From assembly GCA_903874585.1 (NCBI GenBank), contig CAIQSY010000226.1:1-6101 (forward strand): DNA of 6,101 nucleotides. Direction: 5' to 3'. A program made the translations under genes and the position numbers. Source of the DNA: an uncultured Chlorobiaceae bacterium (GTDB taxonomy: Bacteria > Bacteroidota > Chlorobiia > Chlorobiales > Chlorobiaceae). The notes under the pieces were generated by a model that ran no database searches, was not told the DNA's origin, and was given only the letters and a program-made list of their open reading frames with translations. Below are positions 1 to 5,895 of this stretch, in pieces (the first letter of the stretch is position 1; each line of letters opens with the position of its first letter).

Positions 1-621
1 AGCAGCAATATCAGGCTCATGGGTCACCATAATGATGGTTTTCCCTTCATCATGCAACCCTTTGAGAATCTTCATAATCTCACTTGAATTTTTGGTATCA
101 AGGTTGCCGGTCGGCTCATCGGCAAAAATGATCATGGGGTCGCGAATGAGCGCTCGGGCAATCGCCACACGCTGCTGCTCACCACCAGAAAGCTGGCTGG
201 GAGTGTGATCCATGCGCTTGTCAAGCCCCACTTGGGCGAGACGGTTCATCGCCTCCTGACGAAAATCTCCCTTTAATCCACTGTAGATATGTGGAAGACG
301 CACATTATCAACAATGCTCATGCGCTTCAGGAGGTGAAACTGCTGAAACACAAAGCCCGCCAAATGGTTACGCAATCCAGCCTGCTCATCCTCCGAAAGT
401 ATGTTGACATTCTTGCCAAGGATGCGATACTCGCCCTTATCAGGATTGTCTAACAGACCGAGAATGTGCAGCAGTGATGATTTGCCAGACCCAGACGAAC
501 CCATAATGGCAATAAACTCACCCTGCTCAACGGTGAGCGAAACGCCACGCAATGCCTGCACCATGCTTTCACCAATACGGTAGGTCCGATGAACATCAAC
601 AAGTTCGAGCATAGGCTTCAT
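1..621 (-). CDS. ABC transporter ATP-binding protein, MacB/LolD class (partial, C-terminus off the left edge)
   Basis: This is the energising ATPase of a tripartite efflux or lipoprotein-type ABC exporter; it binds and hydrolyses ATP at the cytoplasmic face of the inner membrane. All 207 visible codons are open and start at ATG 621. Visible motifs are Walker [10 protein letters not shown] (residues 41-49), Q-loop VFQQF (91-95), signature [15 protein letters not shown] (144-158), Walker B IIFADEP (164-170) with the catalytic Glu, then TGNLD (171-175), and the H-loop His201. This pattern is typical of the MacB/LolD/FtsE-like group, whose members are usually 220-250 residues, so only the last few dozen residues should be missing. 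The ATG overlaps the adaptor stop codon by 4 bp (ATGA), and GGGTGA just upstream can serve as ribosome binding site. A second ATG at 612 is possible. No membrane segment is visible, so a separate permease gene is expected immediately beyond position 1. The substrate cannot be deduced. Confidence 0.95.
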   Translation of the reverse strand, partial: MKPMLELVDVHRTYRIGESMVQALRGVSLTVEQGEFIAIMGSSGSGKSSLLHILGLLDNPDKGEYRILGKNVNILSEDEQAGLRNHLAGFVFQQFHLLKRMSIVDNVRLPHIYSGLKGDFRQEAMNRLAQVGLDKRMDHTPSQLSGGEQQRVAIARALIRDPMIIFADEPTGNLDTKNSSEIMKILKGLHDEGKTIIMVTHEPDIAA

Positions 622-1586
622 GGTTTCACCCGACTACGCTGTGGCACAAAGGGATTAGCGCCACCATTTTTTTTCGGAAGCACAAAGGTGGTATCGGGAA
701 GTAAAACGACAGCATTATCCTGCAACCCTTCGAGAATTTCGACATGCTGCTCATCCTGCAAACCAGTTTTCACCACACGATAACGAACGCCCTGCCCCGC
801 ATCTCTCTTTTTCTGCATCACCACCATTTTGCCATTCCGATTCTGCAATGCCACAATCGGCAAAAGCAGCGTCTGGCGTTTTTCAGCAGCAACGATATTG
901 ATATTAGCACTCATGCCGGAGCGAAAAACATCAGGAATGCGCTCAGGAATAACATCGACATTATAAATATTCACGTTATTCTGCAGATGCGACTCAAAAT
1001 AGATATGCTCGACAACCCCGTTCACCCTGATGTCGGGATAAGCATCCAGCCCAATAACGGCCTTCTGCCCCACTTTTACCTTGCCAATATCAGTTTCGTC
1101 GACGTAAGCCTTGACAATCAGGTAATCAGAGAGCACAAAGAGTGAATCACTGGCCGTCACTGCTTGGCCGGGATCAATACTCCGCACAATAACCTGTCCG
1201 TCCAGAGGCGCAACGATGGCAGTCTCTTTGTACACCTTTTTCCAGTAGGCCTCCTCGCTTTTCCCCTGCAACCGCGCTGCGTCAAGAAGTGCCGCACGTT
1301 CAGTCGAACTGAGCAGGGCAAGCACCTCTCCTTTTTTCACATGCTGCCCTTCAACAACCAGAATCTCCTCTACCCTTCCCCCGATTGAAGATTGAATTTT
1401 AAGGCGATTTTTCGGTTCAACCACACCTGTTGTTGCCACTGTAGAACTGATAGTGCCCCGTTCTGCACGAATTTCCAGATAACGTGGCTCATCGCCACTC
1501 TCTCCTCTAAACATGAAAAATGCCAGCAAGCCGACAAGCGCAACAGCAGCCACACTTCCCCATATCCACTTACTTTTCTTGAGCAT
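618..1586 (-). CDS. periplasmic adaptor (membrane fusion) protein, MacA/HlyD-like
   Basis: This adaptor bridges the inner-membrane ABC pump to the TolC-type channel across the periplasm. Starting at ATG 1586 it has 322 residues: a Lys-rich start (MLKKSK), one hydrophobic anchor or uncleaved signal (about residues 8-26), then two half-motifs of the biotinyl-lipoyl domain ([20 protein letters not shown], 54-73, and [20 protein letters not shown], 124-143). These are followed by the beta-barrel region containing [15 protein letters not shown] (162-176) and a C-terminal membrane-proximal part. The helical hairpin between the lipoyl halves is only about 30 residues (93-121), much shorter than in E. 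coli MacA. ATG 1586 was chosen over the upstream in-frame ATG at 1628 because AGGAGGAGGG lies at 1591-1600 with ideal spacing and the hydrophobic anchor then sits at the N-terminus. It overlaps the upstream TolC-like gene by 17 bp and the ATPase by 4 bp, which points to one operon. The cargo is unknown. Confidence 0.93.
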   Translation of the reverse strand: MLKKSKWIWGSVAAVALVGLLAFFMFRGESGDEPRYLEIRAERGTISSTVATTGVVEPKNRLKIQSSIGGRVEEILVVEGQHVKKGEVLALLSSTERAALLDAARLQGKSEEAYWKKVYKETAIVAPLDGQVIVRSIDPGQAVTASDSLFVLSDYLIVKAYVDETDIGKVKVGQKAVIGLDAYPDIRVNGVVEHIYFESHLQNNVNIYNVDVIPERIPDVFRSGMSANINIVAAEKRQTLLLPIVALQNRNGKMVVMQKKRDAGQGVRYRVVKTGLQDEQHVEILEGLQDNAVVLLPDTTFVLPKKNGGANPFVPQRSRVKP

Positions 1587-2874
1587 CAAGCCCTCCTCCT
1601 TTTGACTGAATCCATTGCGCCTCGGCAATCAACAACGCTGCTCCGGCATTGAGAAACTCCTTTTTTGCACTCACAAGATTATCTTCAATCATCACCCAAT
1701 CGTTGAAAGAGATAAGCCCATTAGAATATTGTGCTGTAGCAATAGTTGCCCTTTCAACGGCTGCATCAAGAAATTTTTTGCGCACCGCAACCTGTTGTTG
1801 AGAGTCTTGAAGATTTTTCCAACGCTCTTCAAGCTCATGAACAAGCTGAAGATAAGAGCTCTTCTCCTGAGCTTTCTGCTGATTGAGCACCGCCCTGGCT
1901 TTAGCAACGCGCGCATTACCACTTCCACCTTCATAAATCGGCACAGAAAGCGTCACGCCAGCGCTCCAATCGAGCGCATCCACGGTAAAGCGATCGGGAG
2001 AATTTCCGCCAACAGATGAAGTGAGGGAGAGCTGAGGAGAAAACGCTGATTGCGCAACATCGACATTGTACTGTGCCGCCTTGGTTTGAGCACTGAGTTG
2101 CTGAACAAGCGGATGCTGCTTCGTCAGTAACGTCATATCTGGCTTACGTGTAAGGAAATTGCTGAGAATGAATTGCCCCTGCACATTCAATGGTTGGCTA
2201 CTGTCGCGCCCAAGCACCAGAGCAAGAGCCGTTTGCGTAAGCTGAAGAGTACGCTCCGCTTGAGCCACCTCAAACTGAGCTTGAGCCACATCCGCCTCCG
2301 CTTGACGCAGCGAACCAATATTTTCTCGCCCTCCCTGATAACGAAGGTTTATTAACCGCGCATTCTTCTGCCGACGTTCAGCAATCTCTCTCGTCAACCC
2401 AACGAGATGCTGCGCCTTGAGTAAATCCGTAAAAGTAGAACGCAGCGCAAACCGAAGATTGGCAGAGACATTTTGATAATTATACTGAGCCGCCTTAATC
2501 ATCTCCTTATTACTCTCAATTTGGCGAGATGTTTTGCGTCCATCATAAAGCAGTTGCTGCGCCGACAATGCTGTCGAAAAAAGTGATGAAGATGCACTGC
2601 CCGAAGCTCCTCGTTCCTGCGCATAAGCAGCAAAACTCAACTGCGGACGCCCAGCTCCTGCGGCAACCAGCTTATCCGCCTCCGCCTGCTGCAACAAAGC
2701 AAGTGCTGAAACAAGGTCAGGATGCGCCAGCTTCGTCTCCTTCACGCACTGCTCCCACGTCAGCCTCTCCGCCCCAAAAAGCGACGACGTAGCAACAAAG
2801 AAAAACATCGCCACCATCACCAACCGTCGTAATTGCATAACCACACCCATGAGCTGTACCACATTTTGCATCAT
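1570..2874 (-). CDS. TolC-family outer membrane efflux protein (first gene of the efflux operon)
   Basis: This is the outer-membrane channel and periplasmic duct of the efflux pump and is expected to trimerise. The 434-residue reading has an N-terminal signal peptide (MQLRRLVMVAMFFFVATS from residue 13, probable cleavage after SSLFGA, residue 35). Two tandem OEP repeats follow. Repeat one runs from about 38 to 225, with RPQLS (76-80), LLYDGRKTS (108-116) and the heptad-rich helix LRYQGGRENIGSLRQAEADV (177-196). Repeat two runs from about 255 to 425, with FSPQLSL (278-284), LSVPIYEGG (309-317) and YSNGLISFNDW (383-393). Length and order are normal for the family. The start is ambiguous: in-frame ATGs lie at 2874, 2871, 2850 and 2838, none with a strong Shine-Dalgarno. 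ATG 2838 gives the most classical signal peptide; the longest reading is reported. The stop lies inside the next gene (17-bp overlap), so the adaptor is probably co-translated. Confidence 0.93.
   Translation of the reverse strand: MMQNVVQLMGVVMQLRRLVMVAMFFFVATSSLFGAERLTWEQCVKETKLAHPDLVSALALLQQAEADKLVAAGAGRPQLSFAAYAQERGASGSASSSLFSTALSAQQLLYDGRKTSRQIESNKEMIKAAQYNYQNVSANLRFALRSTFTDLLKAQHLVGLTREIAERRQKNARLINLRYQGGRENIGSLRQAEADVAQAQFEVAQAERTLQLTQTALALVLGRDSSQPLNVQGQFILSNFLTRKPDMTLLTKQHPLVQQLSAQTKAAQYNVDVAQSAFSPQLSLTSSVGGNSPDRFTVDALDWSAGVTLSVPIYEGGSGNARVAKARAVLNQQKAQEKSSYLQLVHELEERWKNLQDSQQQVAVRKKFLDAAVERATIATAQYSNGLISFNDWVMIEDNLVSAKKEFLNAGAALLIAEAQWIQSKGGGLDAQEK
1591..1600 (-). promoter_or_regulatory. 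strong Shine-Dalgarno deciding the adaptor start
   Basis: On the minus strand AGGAGGAGGG ends 4 nt before ATG 1586, with the AGGAGG core 8 nt away. It lies within the last codons of the TolC-like gene. It rules in ATG 1586 and argues against the longer reading from 1628. It is the strongest ribosome binding site I see in the window, which fits re-initiation or extra translation of the adaptor. Confidence 0.8.
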
Positions 2875-2957
2875 AAACTTTACCCAGTTTGACGACCATC
2901 AACCAAAAAACTTGTACAAAAAAACACGTTTATTATTTTTTCACCATACAAAACAAA

Positions 2958-2968
2958 TTGAAGTTCAA
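2958..2968. promoter_or_regulatory. short palindrome upstream of the efflux operon, possible operator
   Basis: TTGAAGTTCAA is a perfect 5-bp inverted repeat around one central base, about 85 bp upstream of the first efflux ATG. Read on the minus strand, TTGAAC is a fair -35 box, but no convincing -10 follows at 16-18 bp. The divergent region 2875-3089 must hold the efflux promoter, yet I cannot place it precisely. A chance palindrome in AT-rich DNA is quite possible. Confidence 0.2.
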
Positions 2969-3001
2969 CGATAAACTGATTCTTCCTTGTGATTGTTTAT
3001 C

Positions 3002-3029
3002 TTATCAAAGCATCAAGTATCCGTATAGC
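3002..3029 (+). promoter_or_regulatory. candidate promoter of the toxin-antitoxin cassette
   Basis: TTATCA (3002-3007) and TATAGC (3024-3029) are separated by 16 bp and lie about 60 bp before the antitoxin ATG. Each hexamer matches the sigma-70 consensus at four of six positions. TATAAC at 3031-3036 is a competing -10 without a good -35. The inverted repeat at 3037-3058 sits at the expected transcription start, where a bound repressor would block it. Sequence-only prediction in AT-rich DNA. Confidence 0.3.
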
Positions 3030-3036
3030 ATATAAC

Positions 3037-3058
3037 AAGCAATAAGTGATAATTGCTT
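3037..3058. promoter_or_regulatory. inverted repeat, putative operator of the toxin-antitoxin cassette
   Basis: AAGCAAT (3037-3043) and ATTGCTT (3052-3058) form a perfect 7-bp inverted repeat with an 8-nt spacer, ending 31 bp before the antitoxin ATG and just downstream of candidate -10 boxes. Type II antitoxins, alone or with their toxin, commonly repress their own operon through such palindromes. The placement fits autoregulation, but binding is inferred only. Confidence 0.4.
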
Positions 3059-3089
3059 TATTTTTAAAGAGTTTTAAATACTTACCCCC

Positions 3090-3290
3090 ATGCTGAACGT
3101 TGCTGATATCCATGCCGAATATGTAACCGATATAAACGGAGTGAAGAAATCGGTCATCCTTCCATTAACCGATTTTTATACCTTACTCGAAGACCTTGAA
3201 GATTTGGCTGCCGTGGCTGAACGCAAGGATGAACCAACAGTGACTCACGAACAGGTTATTGAGGAGTTGAAACAACATGGCTTGCTATAG
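3090..3290 (+). CDS. type II toxin-antitoxin system antitoxin (Phd/RelB-like)
   Basis: This small acidic protein of 66 residues is expected to bind and neutralise the toxin encoded immediately downstream and to repress the operon. The N-terminal part (residues 10-30, EYVTDINGVKKSVILPLTDF) looks like the short beta-strand start of Phd/YefM-type antitoxins. Then comes a helix rich in Leu, Glu and Asp (TLLEDLEDLAAVAERKDEP, 31-49) and a C-terminal helical tail (THEQVIEELKQHGLL) of the kind that wraps the toxin. It lacks the longer N-terminal DNA-binding region of full-size Phd, so DNA binding is not certain. No Shine-Dalgarno precedes ATG 3090 (upstream bases are CTTACCCCC). The stop lies 14 bp inside the toxin gene, the usual coupled arrangement with the antitoxin first. 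Confidence 0.82.
   Translation: MLNVADIHAEYVTDINGVKKSVILPLTDFYTLLEDLEDLAAVAERKDEPTVTHEQVIEELKQHGLL
3261..3266 (+). promoter_or_regulatory. ribosome binding site of the toxin gene inside the antitoxin gene
   Basis: GAGGAG lies 10 nt before ATG 3277, within antitoxin codons. It supports the overlapping toxin start and translational coupling. The toxin has a visible Shine-Dalgarno while the antitoxin has none. Confidence 0.55.
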
Positions 3291-3549
3291 CATTCATTGG
3301 AAAAAATCGGCGGTTAAAGAGTTGCAAAAACTTGCAAAACAGGTTATTCCCGATATTGTTGATGCTGTTTATGCTCTGGCTGACATGCCTTTACCTTCCG
3401 GCAGCAAAAAGCTTCACGGTTCTTTACAAACTTATAGAATTCGTAAAGGTGATTACAGAATCATCTATTCAATCGAACATGATGTGCTGGTAATTGAGGT
3501 CATAAAGGTTGGACATCGTAAAGATATTTATCAGCACTTTAACCCATAA
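3277..3549 (+). CDS. type II toxin-antitoxin system toxin, RelE/ParE family
   Basis: This basic 90-residue protein has the RelE/ParE fold pattern: strand YSIHWKKSAVKEL (4-16), a helical pair (residues 11-36), then GSKKLHG (42-48), YRIRKGDYRIIYSI (53-66) and VLVIEVIKVGHRKDIY (70-85). Residues able to act like the RelE ribonuclease set are present: Lys44/Lys45, Arg54 or Arg56, Arg61, Arg81 and C-terminal Tyr85. This favours ribosome-dependent mRNA cleavage (RelE type) over gyrase poisoning (ParE type), but the motif does not settle the matter. It looks intact, with a normal length and no frameshift. It starts 14 bp inside the antitoxin gene. The spacer after the stop contains no clear intrinsic terminator. 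Confidence 0.92.
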   Translation: MACYSIHWKKSAVKELQKLAKQVIPDIVDAVYALADMPLPSGSKKLHGSLQTYRIRKGDYRIIYSIEHDVLVIEVIKVGHRKDIYQHFNP

Positions 3550-3618
3550 GTTCAAGGGTGCCTCATTTATTCGATTCCCATATTTCAACAACAGCCTTGT
3601 AATACTGCAAACATAACT

Positions 3619-3648
3619 TATTATAAAATATATGAGTAATTTATAATA
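3619..3648. promoter_or_regulatory. 9-bp inverted repeat carrying a perfect TATAAT, likely promoter/operator of the ABC-F gene
   Basis: TATTATAAA (3619-3627) and TTTATAATA (3640-3648) are perfect inverted copies separated by 12 nt. The right arm contains a perfect -10 hexamer TATAAT (3642-3647) on the plus strand. The best -35 is weak (TTATTA, 3618-3623, 18-bp spacing). Transcription starting near 3654 would give a leader of about 65 nt before ATG 3719. By symmetry the left arm carries TATAAT on the minus strand. It may be a regulated promoter or simply AT-rich DNA that melts easily. Confidence 0.4.
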
Positions 3649-3718
3649 CTATTGTATTTTGAGCGCTTATTACCATTCAATTATCTCTACTTGATTCTTT
3701 TCACCACCTCTTTTTCTC

Positions 3719-5677
3719 ATGTTTGAAGCTCGTAACCTCTCCCTTAGCGTTGGCACAAAACAGCTCCTCTCCGACACATCATTCCGTGTTGGCGATAAAG
3801 ATCGCGTCGCTCTTGTTGGCCTTAATGGCACCGGAAAAACCACGCTCTTACGCCTGATCAGCGGCTCATCAAAAGACACCGGCCTTATCACCGACGGGCA
3901 ATTCCTCAAATCGTCAGAGACCACTATTGGTTACTTGCCGCAGGAAATTTCGTTTGATGACGATCTTGAAAAAACCGCATTGCAGTACGCTCTTCAGGCA
4001 AACGTCCGGTTATTCGAACTTTCGGAAAAAATAACCACAATGGAGCACGAACTCGCTCTCCCCGATCAGGATTATGAGAGTGAAGCGTATCACCAGTTGA
4101 TTGAGCGATTCTCTGATGCCATGCACGAATTTGAGCATCTTGGCGGCTACACCATGCAGTCTGATGCGGAGAAAGTGCTTGCCGGACTTGGATTTAGCGA
4201 AATAGATTTTCATAAAAAGGTGAAAGCCTTCTCCGGCGGCTGGCAAATGCGCCTGCACATCACCAAGCTGCTGCTGCAGAACCCGACGTTGCTGCTGCTC
4301 GATGAACCGACCAACCATCTCGATATAGACTCTCTTCGCTGGCTCGAAAATTATTTACTCAACTACGAACACAGCTACATTATTGTCTCGCACGATCGCT
4401 TTTTCCTCGACAAGCTCACCACGAAAACGCTCGAAATCGCCTTTGAACGTCTCCACGAATACAAGGGAAACTACTCGTACTACGAAAAAGAGAAGGCTGA
4501 ACGTTACGAGCTGTTGATGGGTAAATATGAGAATGATCTCAAAAAAATGGACGAGCTGAAAGCTTTTGTTGACCGTTTCCGCTACAAAGCCACCAAAGCT
4601 CGTCAGGCACAGAGCCGCTTGCGGCAGATGGAGAAAATGGAGAAAAATCTCCAGTCGCCAGAAGAAGACCTCTCCAGAATCTCCTTCAAGTTTCCAAAAG
4701 CGAGTCCATCAGGGCGTGAAGTGATGCGTCTTGATGAGATCAAAAAAGCCTATCTCTTGCCCGACGGCGCCACAAAACAGGTGCTGAATGGCATTAATCT
4801 TGAAGTGATGCGCGGCGACAGAATTGCTATTGTCGGCTCGAATGGCGCGGGAAAATCGACCTTCTGCAAAATTCTTGCGGGCGAAATTGACTTTGAAGGC
4901 AAGTTGACCATGGGGCACAATGTCACCATGAATTACTTTGCACAGCACCAGACCGAGTACCTCGCGCAGGAAAAAAGCATTTATATGGAGATGATGGATT
5001 CCGCACCATCATCAGAAGCGCAGAAAAAAGTGCGCGACATTCTTGGCTGCTTTCTCTTCAGTGGCGACGCCGTCAACAAAAAGATCAGAGTGTTGTCCGG
5101 CGGCGAAAAATCGCGTGTCGCTCTTGCCAAAATTCTCCTGCAGGCATCGAACCTGCTGATTATGGATGAACCGACCAACCATCTCGACATGCGCTCAAAA
5201 GAGATGCTGATTGATTCGCTTGAATATTACGATGGCACGCTGCTGCTTGTCAGTCACGACCGCTACTTTCTCGACAGCCTTGTCAACAAGGTGGTAGAGA
5301 TCAAAAACGGCATGCTGCAACTCCACCTCGGCACCTACGCCGAGTATCTCGAAAAGGCAGAAAAAGCCATTGAAGCCGAGCGCCAGCAGGAGGTTGCTGC
5401 CCGGCAGAAAAGCCAAAGTACGCCCGCAAAAGCAACCGAAAAAGAGCAGGAACAGGCAAAGCAGAGTGCTGCATCCAAGAAAAACAAAAAGCGCATTGAT
5501 GAGATTGAGCAAAAAATCAATCGCCTTGAGCAGCAGAAAGAGGCAATGGAGACCTTAATGGCTACGGAGGATTTTTACAAAAAGAGCCAGGAAGAGACCG
5601 CCAAAACCCTCGACAGCTACCACGCATTGTGCAATGAGCTGAACAGGCTTTTTGCTGAATGGGAAAAGGGAGCGTGA
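3719..5677 (+). CDS. ABC-F family ATPase (ribosome-associated, duplicated ABC protein)
   Basis: This is a soluble 652-residue protein with two ABC domains and no membrane segments. The family acts at the ribosomal E site in translation or antibiotic protection, not in transport. ABC1 has Walker [10 protein letters not shown] (34-42), signature FSGGWQMRL (171-179), [12 protein letters not shown] (191-202) and SHDR (224-227). The linker (about 245-325) is a charged, Arg/Lys-rich helical pair, the P-site tRNA interaction motif region. ABC2 has GSNGAGKST (373-381), [13 protein letters not shown] (459-471), [10 protein letters not shown] (481-490) and SHDR (512-515). Both catalytic Glu residues are kept. 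After a Glu/Gln/Lys/Ala-rich stretch (545-590), residues 591-652 form a C-terminal coiled coil of the Uup/ABC_tran_CTD kind. No Shine-Dalgarno precedes the ATG; the upstream bases are pyrimidine-rich. The length suggests a housekeeping Uup/YheS-like member rather than a dedicated resistance factor, but the subfamily needs a tree. Confidence 0.95.
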   Translation: MFEARNLSLSVGTKQLLSDTSFRVGDKDRVALVGLNGTGKTTLLRLISGSSKDTGLITDGQFLKSSETTIGYLPQEISFDDDLEKTALQYALQANVRLFELSEKITTMEHELALPDQDYESEAYHQLIERFSDAMHEFEHLGGYTMQSDAEKVLAGLGFSEIDFHKKVKAFSGGWQMRLHITKLLLQNPTLLLLDEPTNHLDIDSLRWLENYLLNYEHSYIIVSHDRFFLDKLTTKTLEIAFERLHEYKGNYSYYEKEKAERYELLMGKYENDLKKMDELKAFVDRFRYKATKARQAQSRLRQMEKMEKNLQSPEEDLSRISFKFPKASPSGREVMRLDEIKKAYLLPDGATKQVLNGINLEVMRGDRIAIVGSNGAGKSTFCKILAGEIDFEGKLTMGHNVTMNYFAQHQTEYLAQEKSIYMEMMDSAPSSEAQKKVRDILGCFLFSGDAVNKKIRVLSGGEKSRVALAKILLQASNLLIMDEPTNHLDMRSKEMLIDSLEYYDGTLLLVSHDRYFLDSLVNKVVEIKNGMLQLHLGTYAEYLEKAEKAIEAERQQEVAARQKSQSTPAKATEKEQEQAKQSAASKKNKKRIDEIEQKINRLEQQKEAMETLMATEDFYKKSQEETAKTLDSYHALCNELNRLFAEWEKGA

Positions 5678-5739
5678 GTTGGAGAAGTGGTATGCGTCGG
5701 GGAGTAGAGCCATCCAAACCACCACCCGCCTTTGGCGTA

Positions 5740-5765
5740 CCCCTCCTTAAAAAGGAGGGGAGTTT
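5740..5765 (+). terminator. terminator-like hairpin after the ABC-F gene
   Basis: A perfect 9-bp GC-rich stem (CCCCTCCTT / AAGGAGGGG) with a 3-nt AAA loop is followed by AG and three Ts. It starts 63 nt after the ABC-F stop. The T-run is short, so termination may be partial. It is also the long hairpin of the left repeat module. Confidence 0.5.
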
Positions 5766-5781
5766 GGAATGTGCAAACATC

Positions 5782-5808
5782 AAAAACTCTCCCCCTGCAA
5801 AGGGGGAG
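5782..5808 (-). terminator. intrinsic terminator-like hairpin for the right-edge minus-strand gene
   Basis: Read on the minus strand, an 8-bp stem CTCCCCCT / AGGGGGAG with a TTGC loop is followed by AG and TTTTT, a better intrinsic terminator than its plus-strand partner. It lies about 90 nt downstream of the stop of the gene at 5896-6101. Read on the plus strand, the same loop is GCAA, a GNRA tetraloop. Confidence 0.55.
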
Positions 5809-5895
5809 TACCCCGAAGGGGGGAGAGGGTTGAAGGCAGAGAGCTAAACTGCGCTGAGCGACAACGCTTCTCGGCATTCCCCCGACCAACAAATA

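Larger units (their letters stand above)
5717..5831. repeat. composite inverted repeat: two facing copies of a ~50-nt two-hairpin module
   Basis: The left module (plus strand from 5717) and right module (minus strand from 5831) align from their outer ends: AACC, ten C-rich bases, a 7-nt hairpin core, then TAC. They share 18 of 24 bases there without gaps. Each module has a small hairpin (CGCC-TTT-GGCG at 5727-5737; CCCC-TTC-GGGG read on the minus strand at 5821-5811) and a longer one (CCCCTCCTT/AAGGAGGGG at 5740-5748 and 5752-5760; CTCCCCCT/AGGGGGAG at 5789-5796 and 5801-5808), then AG and a T-run. The arrangement resembles paired REP/BIME or MITE-like intergenic repeats. No transposase gene or clear target duplication is visible. 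Being an interspersed family is inferred. Confidence 0.75.

Noticed and set aside
744..1145. 133-codon plus-strand frame opposite the adaptor gene
   Set aside because: It lies antisense to a gene with clear family motifs, has His/Asn/Ile-rich unpatterned sequence, and no ribosome binding site.
1615..2019. 134-codon plus-strand frame opposite the TolC-like gene
   Set aside because: It is a shadow of a well-supported gene; its composition is irregular and no family motif appears.
2912..2919. Palindrome TTGTACAA upstream of the efflux operon
   Set aside because: Only 8 bp, not extendable on either side, in A-rich DNA; likely chance.
3550..3618. Possible terminator after the toxin gene (CAAGG near 3553 and CCTTG near 3595)
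   Set aside because: The 5-bp arms are about 40 nt apart with no T-run; not a credible intrinsic terminator.
5195..5512. 105-codon minus-strand frame rich in Leu, Phe and Cys
   Set aside because: It is antisense to the coiled-coil part of the ABC-F gene; its hydrophobicity is the mirror of Lys/Glu-rich codons, not a real membrane protein.
5717..5831. CRISPR-like or tandem repeat reading of the hairpin region
   Set aside because: The two units are inverted, diverged and only two in number, without regular spacers.
5853..5875. Weak stem GCTGAG / CTCGGC between the repeat and the right-edge gene
   Set aside because: It needs a wobble pair and a 3-nt bulge, has no T-run, and does not belong to the two-module symmetry.
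5617..5892. Short frames on both strands through the repeat
   Set aside because: Their sequence is produced by the C- and G-rich hairpin arms (Pro/Gly-rich) and would not be a conserved protein.
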